A stretch of 8,105 bases of DNA, taken from positions 1 to 8,105 of the forward strand of contig JALOLG010000048.1 of assembly GCA_025456105.1 (NCBI GenBank), given 5' to 3'. Of the stretch, positions 1 through 5,636 are shown piece by piece. The stretch's first letter is position 1; every line of letters starts with the position of its first letter. Source of the stretch: Ilumatobacteraceae bacterium (GTDB taxonomy: Bacteria; Actinomycetota; Acidimicrobiia; Acidimicrobiales; Ilumatobacteraceae). A program made the translations under genes and the position numbers. Below the pieces are notes generated by a model, which saw only the letters and a list, made by a program, of their open reading frames with translations, made no database searches and was not told the DNA's origin.

Positions 1-354
1 CGCGACGTGATCGCCAACCTCGCCCTGGTCGTGACGGTGTTCCCGCACGTGTCGGTGGCCGGCAACACGGGCAGCGCGGTGATGGTGAGCCAGCTGTTCC
101 CCGGGCCCACCCCCGATCGGTCGCGCACGGTGCAGACCCACCTCGTACGGGGAGGGGCCGACACCGAGGCGCGCGAGACGGCCCTCAAGCGCGCCGACTT
201 CCTCGAGTACGTCGTCACCGAGGAGGACTACCGCACCGGGCTCGGCATCCAGTCGGGCCTCGCGTCGGGCGGCAACACCGAGTTCGTGTTCGGCCGCAAC
301 GAGCCCGGCAACCAGCACTTCCACCGCTGGGTGGCGCGCCTCCTCGACTCCTGA
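1..354 (+). CDS. Rieske-type ring-hydroxylating oxygenase alpha subunit, C-terminal part (5' end outside window)
   Basis: The frame is open from base 1 and ends at a TGA at 352-354, leaving 117 residues of a longer protein. The visible part is the catalytic (SRPBCC-fold) C-terminal end of an aromatic-ring-hydroxylating oxygenase alpha subunit. It has the FPHVSV strand, an acidic TEEDY stretch followed by a GIQSGL segment (the family pattern is an Asp that is the third non-haem iron ligand, followed about seven residues later by a Q-x-G motif), then FVFGRNEPGNQHFHRW, typical of the closing helix. The Rieske [2Fe-2S] domain and the two iron-binding histidines lie upstream and are not seen. A GTG at 7 is only an internal codon. 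It is the first of two such alpha subunits here; the other is at 2046. Family assignment is firm, substrate unknown. Confidence 0.8.
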   Translation, partial: RDVIANLALVVTVFPHVSVAGNTGSAVMVSQLFPGPTPDRSRTVQTHLVRGGADTEARETALKRADFLEYVVTEEDYRTGLGIQSGLASGGNTEFVFGRNEPGNQHFHRWVARLLDS

Positions 355-355
355 C

Positions 356-432
356 CCGAGTGCCAGCGTCGGTCGGAGTGCTATCGGCGCGACGTGCGCG
401 CCGATAGCACTCGGGCGGACGCTGGCACTCGG
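356..432. repeat. 77-bp nested inverted repeat between convergent genes (possible bidirectional terminator)
   Basis: The outer arms are CCGAGTGCCAGCGTC (356-370) and its exact complement at 418-432 (15 bp). The inner arms are at 376-391 and 397-412 (16 bp, beginning GAGTGCTATCGGCGC) with a 5-nt loop. The two stems are separated by a 5-by-5 internal loop (371-375 versus 413-417). It starts one base after the stop of the upstream gene and lies 24 bp from the stop of the opposing gene, so it would act on both converging transcripts. There is no T-tract. It could be a factor-assisted or hairpin-only terminator, or a copy of a dispersed extragenic palindrome. The GAGTGC start is shared by both left arms, which hints at a modular repeat. 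Confidence 0.75.
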
Positions 433-456
433 ATGGATCAGGTCACCGCGCTGCGC

Positions 457-1305
457 TCAGCCGCGCACTCGGGCGAGCACGCCGCGCATCGCGTCCGCGG
501 CGAGCTGGGCGGATCGCTCGGCGGGCTGCTCCCACAGGGCGAGCCCCGGCACCTCCAGGCCGATGGGCGCCTGCGAGCCGATCGCATCGAGGGCCGCCAC
601 CATCTCGTCGAGTCGGAACTCACCGTCACCGGGCACCACCCGCGACGAGAGGGTGTCGGTGAAGTAGTCGGCGATCGCGGGCTCGATGGTGCCGTCGTTG
701 AACTGCGTGGCGACGATGCAGCGGCCCTCCAGCGTCGACAGCACCTCCACCGGGTCGCCCGACCGGGTGAGGTGCCACGAGTCGAAGCAGATGCCGCCGT
801 TGGCCCGGTCGGCCGCCTCGACGATCGTGGCGGCGAGCCCGATCCGGTCGATGTTGGTCATCGACGGCACGGGTTCGAGCCCCACGAGCAGCCCGTGGTC
901 GGCGGCCCGGTCGCACAGCGCGCCGAACCCCGCGCCGGCCTCGGCGACCGAGCCCTCGAAGTCGCCGATCACCTGCACGTAGCGGCACCCGTACCGATCG
1001 GCGAGCTCGTACGCGAGGCCCTCGGCCCGCGTGCAGGCCTCGGTCGCCCGATCGGGCGACGCCCAGCCACGCAGGGTCTCGATGTTGGCGACGACGAGCC
1101 CGGTGGCGTCGAGCGCCGCGTCGAACCCCTCGAGCTCGGCCGGGTCGCCGCGAAGCGCCGCCCACGCCCCGAGGTTCATCCCGATCGCGGCGTAGCCGGC
1201 GGAGGCTGCAGCCCACACTCGCGTGGTCATCGAGTCGGTGGGCGGTCGCGAGTAGTAGTCCCACACCAGGTCGGAGGGACCGAGCTCGCGTGCAGGGCGT
1301 GTCAC
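457..1305 (-). CDS. Sugar phosphate isomerase/epimerase-like TIM-barrel protein
   Basis: A 282-residue protein of the xylose isomerase-like TIM-barrel superfamily (AP endonuclease 2 / sugar epimerase fold). These enzymes bind a divalent metal and isomerise or epimerise sugars, polyols or related acids. Visible signs are the strand-loop VVANIETLRGW (71-81), YVQVIGDFEG (109-118), LVGLEPVPS with likely metal ligand E144, GICFDSWHL with likely ligands D175 and H178, and the closing APIGLEVPG strand with E251. The open frame reaches to 1545, but the upstream residues are low-complexity and overlap the divergent gene. I chose GTG at 1305 because family-like sequence begins there and a -10-like box lies 7 bases before it; a GTG at 1326 is the alternative. 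It is transcribed away from the SnoaL-like gene. The substrate is not identifiable; a role with the nearby oxygenases is only inferred. Confidence 0.82.
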   Translation of the reverse strand: MTRPARELGPSDLVWDYYSRPPTDSMTTRVWAAASAGYAAIGMNLGAWAALRGDPAELEGFDAALDATGLVVANIETLRGWASPDRATEACTRAEGLAYELADRYGCRYVQVIGDFEGSVAEAGAGFGALCDRAADHGLLVGLEPVPSMTNIDRIGLAATIVEAADRANGGICFDSWHLTRSGDPVEVLSTLEGRCIVATQFNDGTIEPAIADYFTDTLSSRVVPGDGEFRLDEMVAALDAIGSQAPIGLEVPGLALWEQPAERSAQLAADAMRGVLARVRG

Positions 1306-1334
1306 CCGCGCGATGGTGTCAGACACCGTGACAC
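1299..1334. promoter_or_regulatory. Cluster of GTGTC/GACAC inverted repeats over the start of the isomerase-like gene
   Basis: A perfect palindrome GGTGTC-A-GACACC (1315-1327) overlaps the putative -10 of the minus-strand gene. It is flanked by an outer inverted pair GTGTCAC (1299-1305) and GTGACAC (1328-1334). Such symmetric half-sites over a promoter look like an operator for a dimeric regulator. No regulator gene is in the window, so this is an inference from symmetry and position only. The outer left half-site covers the GTG start codon itself. Confidence 0.4.
1313..1318 (-). promoter_or_regulatory. -10-like box for the isomerase-like gene (leaderless start)
   Basis: On the minus strand CACCAT lies exactly 7 bases before the GTG at 1305. 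It differs from the actinobacterial TAnnnT -10 pattern at one position. The spacing is the same as for the divergent gene's TAGGGT box, which supports a leaderless transcript and the choice of start. The match is imperfect, so this is weak evidence. Confidence 0.35.
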
Positions 1335-1406
1335 AGCGCCGAGACGCGCGCCACGACACAGCGCCGAGACGCGGCGCCATGACACAGCGCCGAGACGCGG
1401 CGCTGG
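1330..1406. repeat. Three tandem ~26-bp repeats in a divergent promoter region
   Basis: Three head-to-tail units at 1330-1354, 1355-1380 and 1381-1406 each start GACACAGCGCCGAGACGCG. Units 2 and 3 are identical over their first 23 bases, and unit 1 lacks one G. Within each of units 2 and 3, GCGCCG and CGGCGC form a 6-bp stem around AGACG (1361-1377 and 1387-1403). The array fills most of the gap between two divergent starts (1305 and 1430). Each unit opens with the GACAC half-site also present in the adjacent inverted repeats, so it may be a regulator-binding array; a simple sequence duplication is equally possible. Confidence 0.8.
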
Positions 1407-1416
1407 GCCCGGGGAT

Positions 1417-1422
1417 TAGGGT
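1417..1422 (+). promoter_or_regulatory. -10 box TAGGGT of the SnoaL-like gene (leaderless)
   Basis: TAGGGT fits the actinobacterial TAnnnT -10 pattern and lies 7 bases before the ATG at 1430, so transcription would begin at or next to the start codon. No Shine-Dalgarno sequence precedes the ATG, which agrees with a leaderless mRNA. No clear -35 is seen. Confidence 0.6.
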
Positions 1423-1429
1423 CCGCGCC

Positions 1430-1921
1430 ATGACCTCCGACTCCGATCTGCGCACCGACGTCGAGCGGTGCCTGCTGGCGTACGCCCGCGGCGTCGATCG
1501 ACTCGACGGCGAGCTCATCGCCACCGCCTTCCACCCCGGGGCCACCCTCGACGGCTACGGATCGGCTGCGGTGATCCCGGTGGGGGCGTTCGTCGATCGC
1601 GTCGTCGAGAGCCTCGGCTCCAAGTACGTGGCGACCCAGCACCGCATCTCGAACACCCGGATCGACCGTCGCGACGACCACGCCGGGGTGGAGACCTACG
1701 TGTACGCGTTCCACATCACCGCCGCCACCGACGAGCACCCGGCTCAGAAGGTCTCCTTCGCCGGCAGGTACATCGATCGATTCGAGGCACGCGACGGCGA
1801 GTGGCGGATCGCCCACCGCAGCCTGCGGGCCGACTGGAGCGAGATCAACGACCTCGGCGAGCCGATGGTCGCCGACTGGGTCGCGGGCGCGCGCGACCGC
1901 TCCGACCCGAGCTACGGCTGA
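1430..1921 (+). CDS. SnoaL-like / NTF2-fold domain protein
   Basis: A 163-residue protein of the NTF2-like superfamily, SnoaL-like group, small alpha+beta-cone proteins. Members include hydratases, isomerases and cyclases, and they resemble the beta subunits of ring-hydroxylating oxygenases. Family signs run in the usual order: an opening helix ending in YARGVDRLDGEL (18-29), AFHPGATLDGYG (33-44), QHRISNTRI (70-78), a VETYVYAFHIT strand (87-97), and the closing AGRYIDRFEARDGEWRIAHR (111-130). The ATG at 1430 was chosen over an upstream start at 1313 because the intervening codons lie in the tandem repeats and -10 box. It is read towards the Rieske oxygenase gene 124 bp downstream, so it could serve as an accessory or beta-like subunit, or act on the oxygenase's product. 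Exact activity cannot be told. Confidence 0.85.
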   Translation: MTSDSDLRTDVERCLLAYARGVDRLDGELIATAFHPGATLDGYGSAAVIPVGAFVDRVVESLGSKYVATQHRISNTRIDRRDDHAGVETYVYAFHITAATDEHPAQKVSFAGRYIDRFEARDGEWRIAHRSLRADWSEINDLGEPMVADWVAGARDRSDPSYG

Positions 1922-1983
1922 CCCCGCGTCGGACAGCTGGTCGGGCCCGCTCGTCCGCTTCGCCCACCTGCGAGCCGCAGCCG

Positions 1984-2039
1984 TAGCGTCGCGCCCGTCG
2001 GCGCGCACGTCGAGCAGCGCGACGAGTCACTTCGGGAGG
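1984..2039 (+). promoter_or_regulatory. Candidate -10 (TAGCGT) and ribosome binding site of the Rieske oxygenase gene
   Basis: In the 124-bp gap after the SnoaL-like gene, TAGCGT (1984-1989) fits the TAnnnT -10 pattern and would give a leader of about 50 nt. GGGAGG (2034-2039) is a strong Shine-Dalgarno sequence 6 bases before the ATG at 2046 and fixes that start. The promoter call is tentative because such hexamers occur by chance; the ribosome binding site is clear. Confidence 0.5.
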
Positions 2040-2045
2040 CAGCAC

Positions 2046-3434
2046 ATGGACTCGGTCGACGAGATGACCCACCCACCGGGCGAGGCCCGCGCACCGGGCC
2101 CCACCCTGTACGACCAGCTCCGCGCCGACCCGACACCGCCGCCGGCCGTGCTGCTCGAGGAGTCGTACACCTTCCTCGGCGACGAGGACGTCCCGTACGC
2201 CGTGTACACGTCGGAGGAGTACGCCCAGCGCGAGTACGACCTGATGTGGTCGCGCACGTGGCAGTGGGCGTGCCACGTCGACCACATCCCCGAGGCGGGC
2301 GACTACTACGTCTACGACGTCGGCCCGCACTCCGCGCTCGTCGTGCGCGGCGACGACGGGAAGATCCGGGCGTTCTACAACGCGTGCATGCACCGCGGCA
2401 CCCAGCTCAAGCCGCCGGGTTCGTGCGGGTTCAGCAACACGCTGCGGTGCCCGTTCCACGGGTGGGACTGGCACCTCGACGGCTCGTTCAAGGAGCGCCC
2501 CGGTGCCTGGGACTTCCCCCACGTCGACGACGAGTCACACCGTCTCCCCCAGCTGTCGGTCGACGTCTGGGAGGGGTTCGTGTTCATCAACTTCGATCCC
2601 GATGCCGCACCGCTGGCCGAGCACCTGGGCGTCATGACCCGCCACTGGGCCGACTGGGGGCTGGCCGACCGCTACATCGAGACGCACGTCCGCAAGCGCC
2701 TGCCCTGCAACTGGAAGGCCGCCGCCGAAGCCTTCCTCGAGGCCTACCACGTGCGCGAGACGCACGGCTCGGGGCAGCTCGGCGACGAGGTCACCACGGC
2801 GTACGACATCTTCCCGCCCAACGTCACCCGCTTCATCCACACCACCGGCCTCAACAGCCCGCTGCGCGACCCGCAGCTCACCGAAGCCGAGCTGCTCGCG
2901 CGCGCCACGCGCCGGCGCGGGACCACGGCGATCGAGCTCCCCGACGGCATGCGGGCTCGCGACGTCATGGCCTCGCTGGTGCAGCGGCAGATGGGCGAGA
3001 CCTACGGGCGCGACTTCAGCCACCTCAGCCAGTCGATGACGATCGACTCGATCGAGTACTTCGTGTTCCCGAACATGTTCTTCTTCCCCGGCCTCCAGCT
3101 GCCGATGGTGTACCGCTTCCGGCCCGACCCGACCTCGATCGACCACAGCTACTTCGACCTGCTGATCATGCGGCCCCGCCCGGCCGATCGGCCGGCTCCG
3201 CCACCGCCCACCGTGATGGAGCTCGACATCGACGACAGCTACACGCTCGCCGAGGGGCTCGGGCAGCTCGGCCGCGTGTACGACGAGGACACGGCGAACT
3301 TGGCGGCCCAGACCCGCGGCTTCCGGTCCAGCCGCAAGCGCGGCCAGACGCTCGGGAACTACCAGGAGGTGCGGGCTCGCTTCCTGCAGCTGCGGGTGCG
3401 CGAGCACGTGGGCGGCAGCTGGCCCACCGACTGA
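2046..3434 (+). CDS. Rieske non-haem iron ring-hydroxylating oxygenase, alpha subunit
   Basis: A complete 462-residue oxygenase alpha subunit, the normal family length. These proteins take electrons through a Rieske cluster to a mononuclear iron that activates O2 to oxygenate aromatic or other organic substrates. The Rieske domain (about 75-185) has the C-x-H...C-x2-H ligands C114, H116, C135 and H138 with 18 residues between H116 and C135. The catalytic domain has E-A-Y-H-x4-H, giving iron ligands H235 and H240, with E232 in the place of the Asp that bridges electron transfer in naphthalene dioxygenase. The third ligand is probably D415 in YDEDTANLAAQTRGF. The EAYH form is also seen in monooxygenases such as choline and betaine demethylases, so demethylation is possible. 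A ferredoxin lies convergently downstream; no reductase is present. Confidence 0.92.
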   Translation: MDSVDEMTHPPGEARAPGPTLYDQLRADPTPPPAVLLEESYTFLGDEDVPYAVYTSEEYAQREYDLMWSRTWQWACHVDHIPEAGDYYVYDVGPHSALVVRGDDGKIRAFYNACMHRGTQLKPPGSCGFSNTLRCPFHGWDWHLDGSFKERPGAWDFPHVDDESHRLPQLSVDVWEGFVFINFDPDAAPLAEHLGVMTRHWADWGLADRYIETHVRKRLPCNWKAAAEAFLEAYHVRETHGSGQLGDEVTTAYDIFPPNVTRFIHTTGLNSPLRDPQLTEAELLARATRRRGTTAIELPDGMRARDVMASLVQRQMGETYGRDFSHLSQSMTIDSIEYFVFPNMFFFPGLQLPMVYRFRPDPTSIDHSYFDLLIMRPRPADRPAPPPPTVMELDIDDSYTLAEGLGQLGRVYDEDTANLAAQTRGFRSSRKRGQTLGNYQEVRARFLQLRVREHVGGSWPTD

Positions 3435-3441
3435 GCGCCGT

Positions 3442-3762
3442 TCAGCCCACGACGTGCACGGCTGCGCCGTCGGCGTCCTCGACGATGCGATGGCACGCGA
3501 CCGGGGTGATCGCGGGTGGCCCCTGCGGGACGCCCGACGCCACGTCGAACTGCGCACCGTGGAGCGGGCACACGAGGAGGCCGCCTCGCAGACGGCCCTC
3601 CGACAGCTTCGCTTCGCGGTGCGAGCAGTTGTCGTCGAGCGCGAACAGCTGGCCGCCGACGCGGCACACCACCACACCGAACTCGCCGATGTCGTGGAAC
3701 GCCCGCATCTGACCGTCGCCGAGGTCCGACAGGTCGCCCAGGTGCACCGGCTGCTCGCTCAT
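3442..3762 (-). CDS. Rieske [2Fe-2S] ferredoxin
   Basis: A 106-residue single-domain Rieske ferredoxin of the kind that carries electrons from a reductase to a ring-hydroxylating oxygenase. Cluster ligands are C46 and H48 (CSH) and C65 and H68 (CPLH), with 16 residues between H48 and C65, followed by GAQFDVASGVP, the usual third-loop sequence. The frame is open to 3888, but the ATG at 3762 is the start: everything upstream is the end of the next gene in another frame, and homologous sequence begins here. It follows the PEP-utilising gene on the same strand by 28 bp, so the two may be co-transcribed, but it also has its own -10 box. Its stop is 7 bp from that of the Rieske oxygenase, its probable partner, on the opposite strand. 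Partnership is inferred from proximity. Confidence 0.9.
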   Translation of the reverse strand: MSEQPVHLGDLSDLGDGQMRAFHDIGEFGVVVCRVGGQLFALDDNCSHREAKLSEGRLRGGLLVCPLHGAQFDVASGVPQGPPAITPVACHRIVEDADGAAVHVVG

Positions 3763-3770
3763 GCGTGCCG

Positions 3771-3776
3771 ACACTA
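3771..3776 (-). promoter_or_regulatory. -10 box TAGTGT of the ferredoxin gene
   Basis: On the minus strand TAGTGT (TAnnnT) lies 8 bases before the ATG at 3762, in the 28-bp gap after the PEP-utilising gene. There is no Shine-Dalgarno sequence, so a leaderless or nearly leaderless transcript is likely. This would let the ferredoxin be expressed apart from the upstream gene. Confidence 0.5.
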
Positions 3777-3790
3777 GGGCGGCAGGCCGA

Positions 3791-5530
3791 TCAGACGCCG
3801 ACCACGACGACGGTGCCGGTGGAGCCGTCGACGGTGATGGTGGCGCCCTCGGGGATGCGCGACGTGGCGTCGTGCACCGACACCGCACACGGCACGCCGA
3901 GCTCGCGGCTCACGATCGCGGCGTGACTCCCGACCGCACCCACGTTCACCACCACCCCACCGACAGCGAGGAACAGCGAGGCCCACGACGGATCGGTGGT
4001 GGGCGCGACGAGGATGTCGTCGGGCTCGAGGTCGGGCGCGTCGATGGGGTCGAGGACGATCCGCGCCCGGCCCGTGACCACGCCCGGCGCGCCCGGGCCG
4101 CCCTGGAGCACCTCGCCCGCCACCGCAGCGGTGACGCCGCCGGCGTTGCGCCGGGGCCACTCCGAGATGGGCGGCGGCACGCGGTCGCCACCCACGATGT
4201 ACGGGGGCTCCAGCTCGTGCAGCTCGGCGAACACCGCCTCGCGCTCGGCGATCGTGTCGCGGAACGACGCCGGGTCGGCCAAGAACGCGTCGAGCTCGCT
4301 GTCGAGCAGCGAGAACACGTGCTGCACCTCGTCGATCGCGCCGCGATCGACCATGCGACGACCGAGCTCGTAGAGCGCCAGCTTCGCCTCGTGGATCAGG
4401 CGGATGCACGCGTTCTTGCCCATCTCGCGCAGCCCGAACCACTGGGCCGCCGACGCCAGCCCGGCCTGGAGCGTGCCGTGCGCCTCCGCGTCGCCCTCCA
4501 CGAGCGCGAGCAGCTCGGCGCTGAGCCGCTCGCGCTCGGCAGCCGCCCGCTCGCGGGCGAGTGCCGGTGAGCGGTCGTCGGACTGGTGGCGGAGGGCGTC
4601 GATCATCCCGAGCGCGAGCTCGGGACGGGTGGTCCAGGAGTTCGGGCGGATGTCCCACTCGTTCGGCCCGCGGTGGCCGTGCTCGGCGATGAGGGCGTCC
4701 CACGCGGCTCGGAACGCGGCACCATCGGCGCTGGAGGTGTCGAGCCGGTCGAGGAGGCCCTCGACGCCGTCGTCGAACAGCGCCGTCAGCTCGGCCGAGC
4801 CGCGCACGAGCCGCGAGAGGTCCCACATCGCGAACGACGCATCGGCCGACTCCACGCCGCCCACCGCCGAGAGCACCTTCACGGCGTCCTCGGGCCGGCC
4901 GACCGCAGCGCAGATCGCCTGGACCGCACCCGGGCCGAGCGACGCGCCGAGGCACACGACGCAGTACGGCGTCCAGGCCTCGATGATCTTCGCCGGCATC
5001 GCGCGGGCCCGGGCCACCAGCTCGGCGTCGGTGAGCGACGCGAGGTCGGGGCGGCCGCGCACGACCTCTTTGGCCATCGCCGCGGCAGCCTCCTGCTCGG
5101 GGTAGCCCGTCGCGCTCATCACCCAGGCCATCTTCTCGCCGAGCTTGGCGGTCTGGGCCTCGTTGTCGTCCTCCGGGTGAGGCACGTACGGCGGCACGCC
5201 GGGGTGGTCGCCGAAGTACGCCTGGTCGATGGCCTCGGGCGTGGCGCCGGGCATGCGACACCCCATCAGGCGGCTCAGCGAGAGCGGGTTGTAGAAGTAG
5301 CCGCCGACGTTGGCGAACATCGTGGGCGGGTCGAGGTCGTACTCGTCCCACGACACGACGCCGAACTCCACGAACCCGGCCGCGACACCGGGCTGGCAGC
5401 CCTGCTGCCAGATGAGGCTCCAGCCGAGCGGGCTGATCGGCACCGGGCCGACCTCGTCGGCGTTCGCTCGCGTGTAGTACGGGAACCGCTCGCTCGTCGG
5501 CGTGTCGGTGATCCATCGCTCGATGGTCAT
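3791..5530 (-). CDS. PEP-utilising enzyme family protein with phosphohistidine swivelling domain, no ATP-grasp domain
   Basis: A 579-residue protein related to the central and mobile parts of phosphoenolpyruvate synthase-type enzymes. The N-terminal segment carries VGPVPISPLGWSLIW (27-41), a form of the family's P-x-P-x-(T/S)PL motif. A central helical region has HGHRGPNEWDI (284-294). The C-terminal mobile domain (about 475-575) has LVAPTTDPSW and GSHAAIVSRELGVP, with H536 the expected phosphorylated histidine. In full-length relatives (PEP synthase, rifampin phosphotransferase) an ATP-grasp domain phosphorylates this histidine. No such domain is present here or encoded next door, so a partner protein elsewhere is implied, as in split systems like phenylphosphate synthase. 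The ATG at 5530 has GAGGGGG 9 bases upstream. It is divergent from the selenoprotein gene. The phosphorylated substrate is unknown. Confidence 0.83.
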   Translation of the reverse strand: MTIERWITDTPTSERFPYYTRANADEVGPVPISPLGWSLIWQQGCQPGVAAGFVEFGVVSWDEYDLDPPTMFANVGGYFYNPLSLSRLMGCRMPGATPEAIDQAYFGDHPGVPPYVPHPEDDNEAQTAKLGEKMAWVMSATGYPEQEAAAAMAKEVVRGRPDLASLTDAELVARARAMPAKIIEAWTPYCVVCLGASLGPGAVQAICAAVGRPEDAVKVLSAVGGVESADASFAMWDLSRLVRGSAELTALFDDGVEGLLDRLDTSSADGAAFRAAWDALIAEHGHRGPNEWDIRPNSWTTRPELALGMIDALRHQSDDRSPALARERAAAERERLSAELLALVEGDAEAHGTLQAGLASAAQWFGLREMGKNACIRLIHEAKLALYELGRRMVDRGAIDEVQHVFSLLDSELDAFLADPASFRDTIAEREAVFAELHELEPPYIVGGDRVPPPISEWPRRNAGGVTAAVAGEVLQGGPGAPGVVTGRARIVLDPIDAPDLEPDDILVAPTTDPSWASLFLAVGGVVVNVGAVGSHAAIVSRELGVPCAVSVHDATSRIPEGATITVDGSTGTVVVVGV

Positions 5531-5559
5531 GGTGGTTCGCCCCCTCGGCCACGTCCGCC

Positions 5560-5578
5560 CGGTCGGAGCCTCCGACCG
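5560..5578. promoter_or_regulatory. Perfect 19-bp palindrome, candidate operator in a divergent promoter
   Basis: CGGTCGGAGCCTCCGACCG is perfectly symmetric around C5569. It lies in the 106-bp gap between divergent genes, just upstream of the TAACCT -10 of the plus-strand gene (near its -35 position) and just downstream of the expected start of the minus-strand transcript. A dimeric repressor, for example of the TetR type, bound here could control both genes. An RNA hairpin in the minus-strand leader is also possible, though the one-base centre is too small for a stable RNA loop without opening several pairs. Confidence 0.5.
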
Positions 5579-5596
5579 TCCCCAGCGGACCGGCGA

Positions 5597-5602
5597 AAAC
5601 TA
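5597..5602 (-). promoter_or_regulatory. Candidate -10 (TAGTTT) of the PEP-utilising gene
   Basis: On the minus strand TAGTTT fits TAnnnT in the only AT-rich patch of the gap. It overlaps by two bases the TAACCT box for the opposite gene, so the two promoters would be back to back and mutually exclusive for polymerase binding. The implied leader is about 60 nt and contains the 19-bp palindrome. Confidence 0.35.
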
Positions 5603-5631
5603 ACCTCGGTCCCGATCGCCGATCGAAAGGA
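5601..5631 (+). promoter_or_regulatory. -10 (TAACCT) and ribosome binding site of the selenoprotein gene
   Basis: TAACCT (5601-5606) fits the TAnnnT -10 pattern. GAAAGGA (5625-5631) is a good Shine-Dalgarno sequence 5 bases before the ATG at 5637 and settles that start. The leader between them would be short, with a small CGATC-GCC-GATCG inverted repeat at 5613-5625. The internal ATG at 5847 has no comparable site, which argues against a separate second gene. Confidence 0.55.
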
Positions 5632-5636
5632 ACACG

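Noticed and set aside
1330..1406. Small CRISPR array
   Set aside because: The units are directly contiguous with no spacers, there are only three, and no cas genes are nearby.
394..1419. A 341-codon open frame on the plus strand
   Set aside because: It is antisense to the isomerase-like gene, which has clear motifs, and its start lies inside the palindrome.
1306..1545. Longer N-terminus for the isomerase-like protein
   Set aside because: The extra 80 residues are Ser/Arg-rich, read through the tandem repeats and overlap the divergent gene; homologous-looking sequence starts at 1305.
3435..3441. Terminator between the convergent Rieske oxygenase and ferredoxin genes
   Set aside because: Only 7 bp separate the stops, and I see no hairpin there.
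2246..3712. A 488-codon open frame on the plus strand inside the Rieske oxygenase gene
   Set aside because: It is the +2 shadow of the oxygenase, with arginine-rich composition, and it ends inside the antisense of the ferredoxin.
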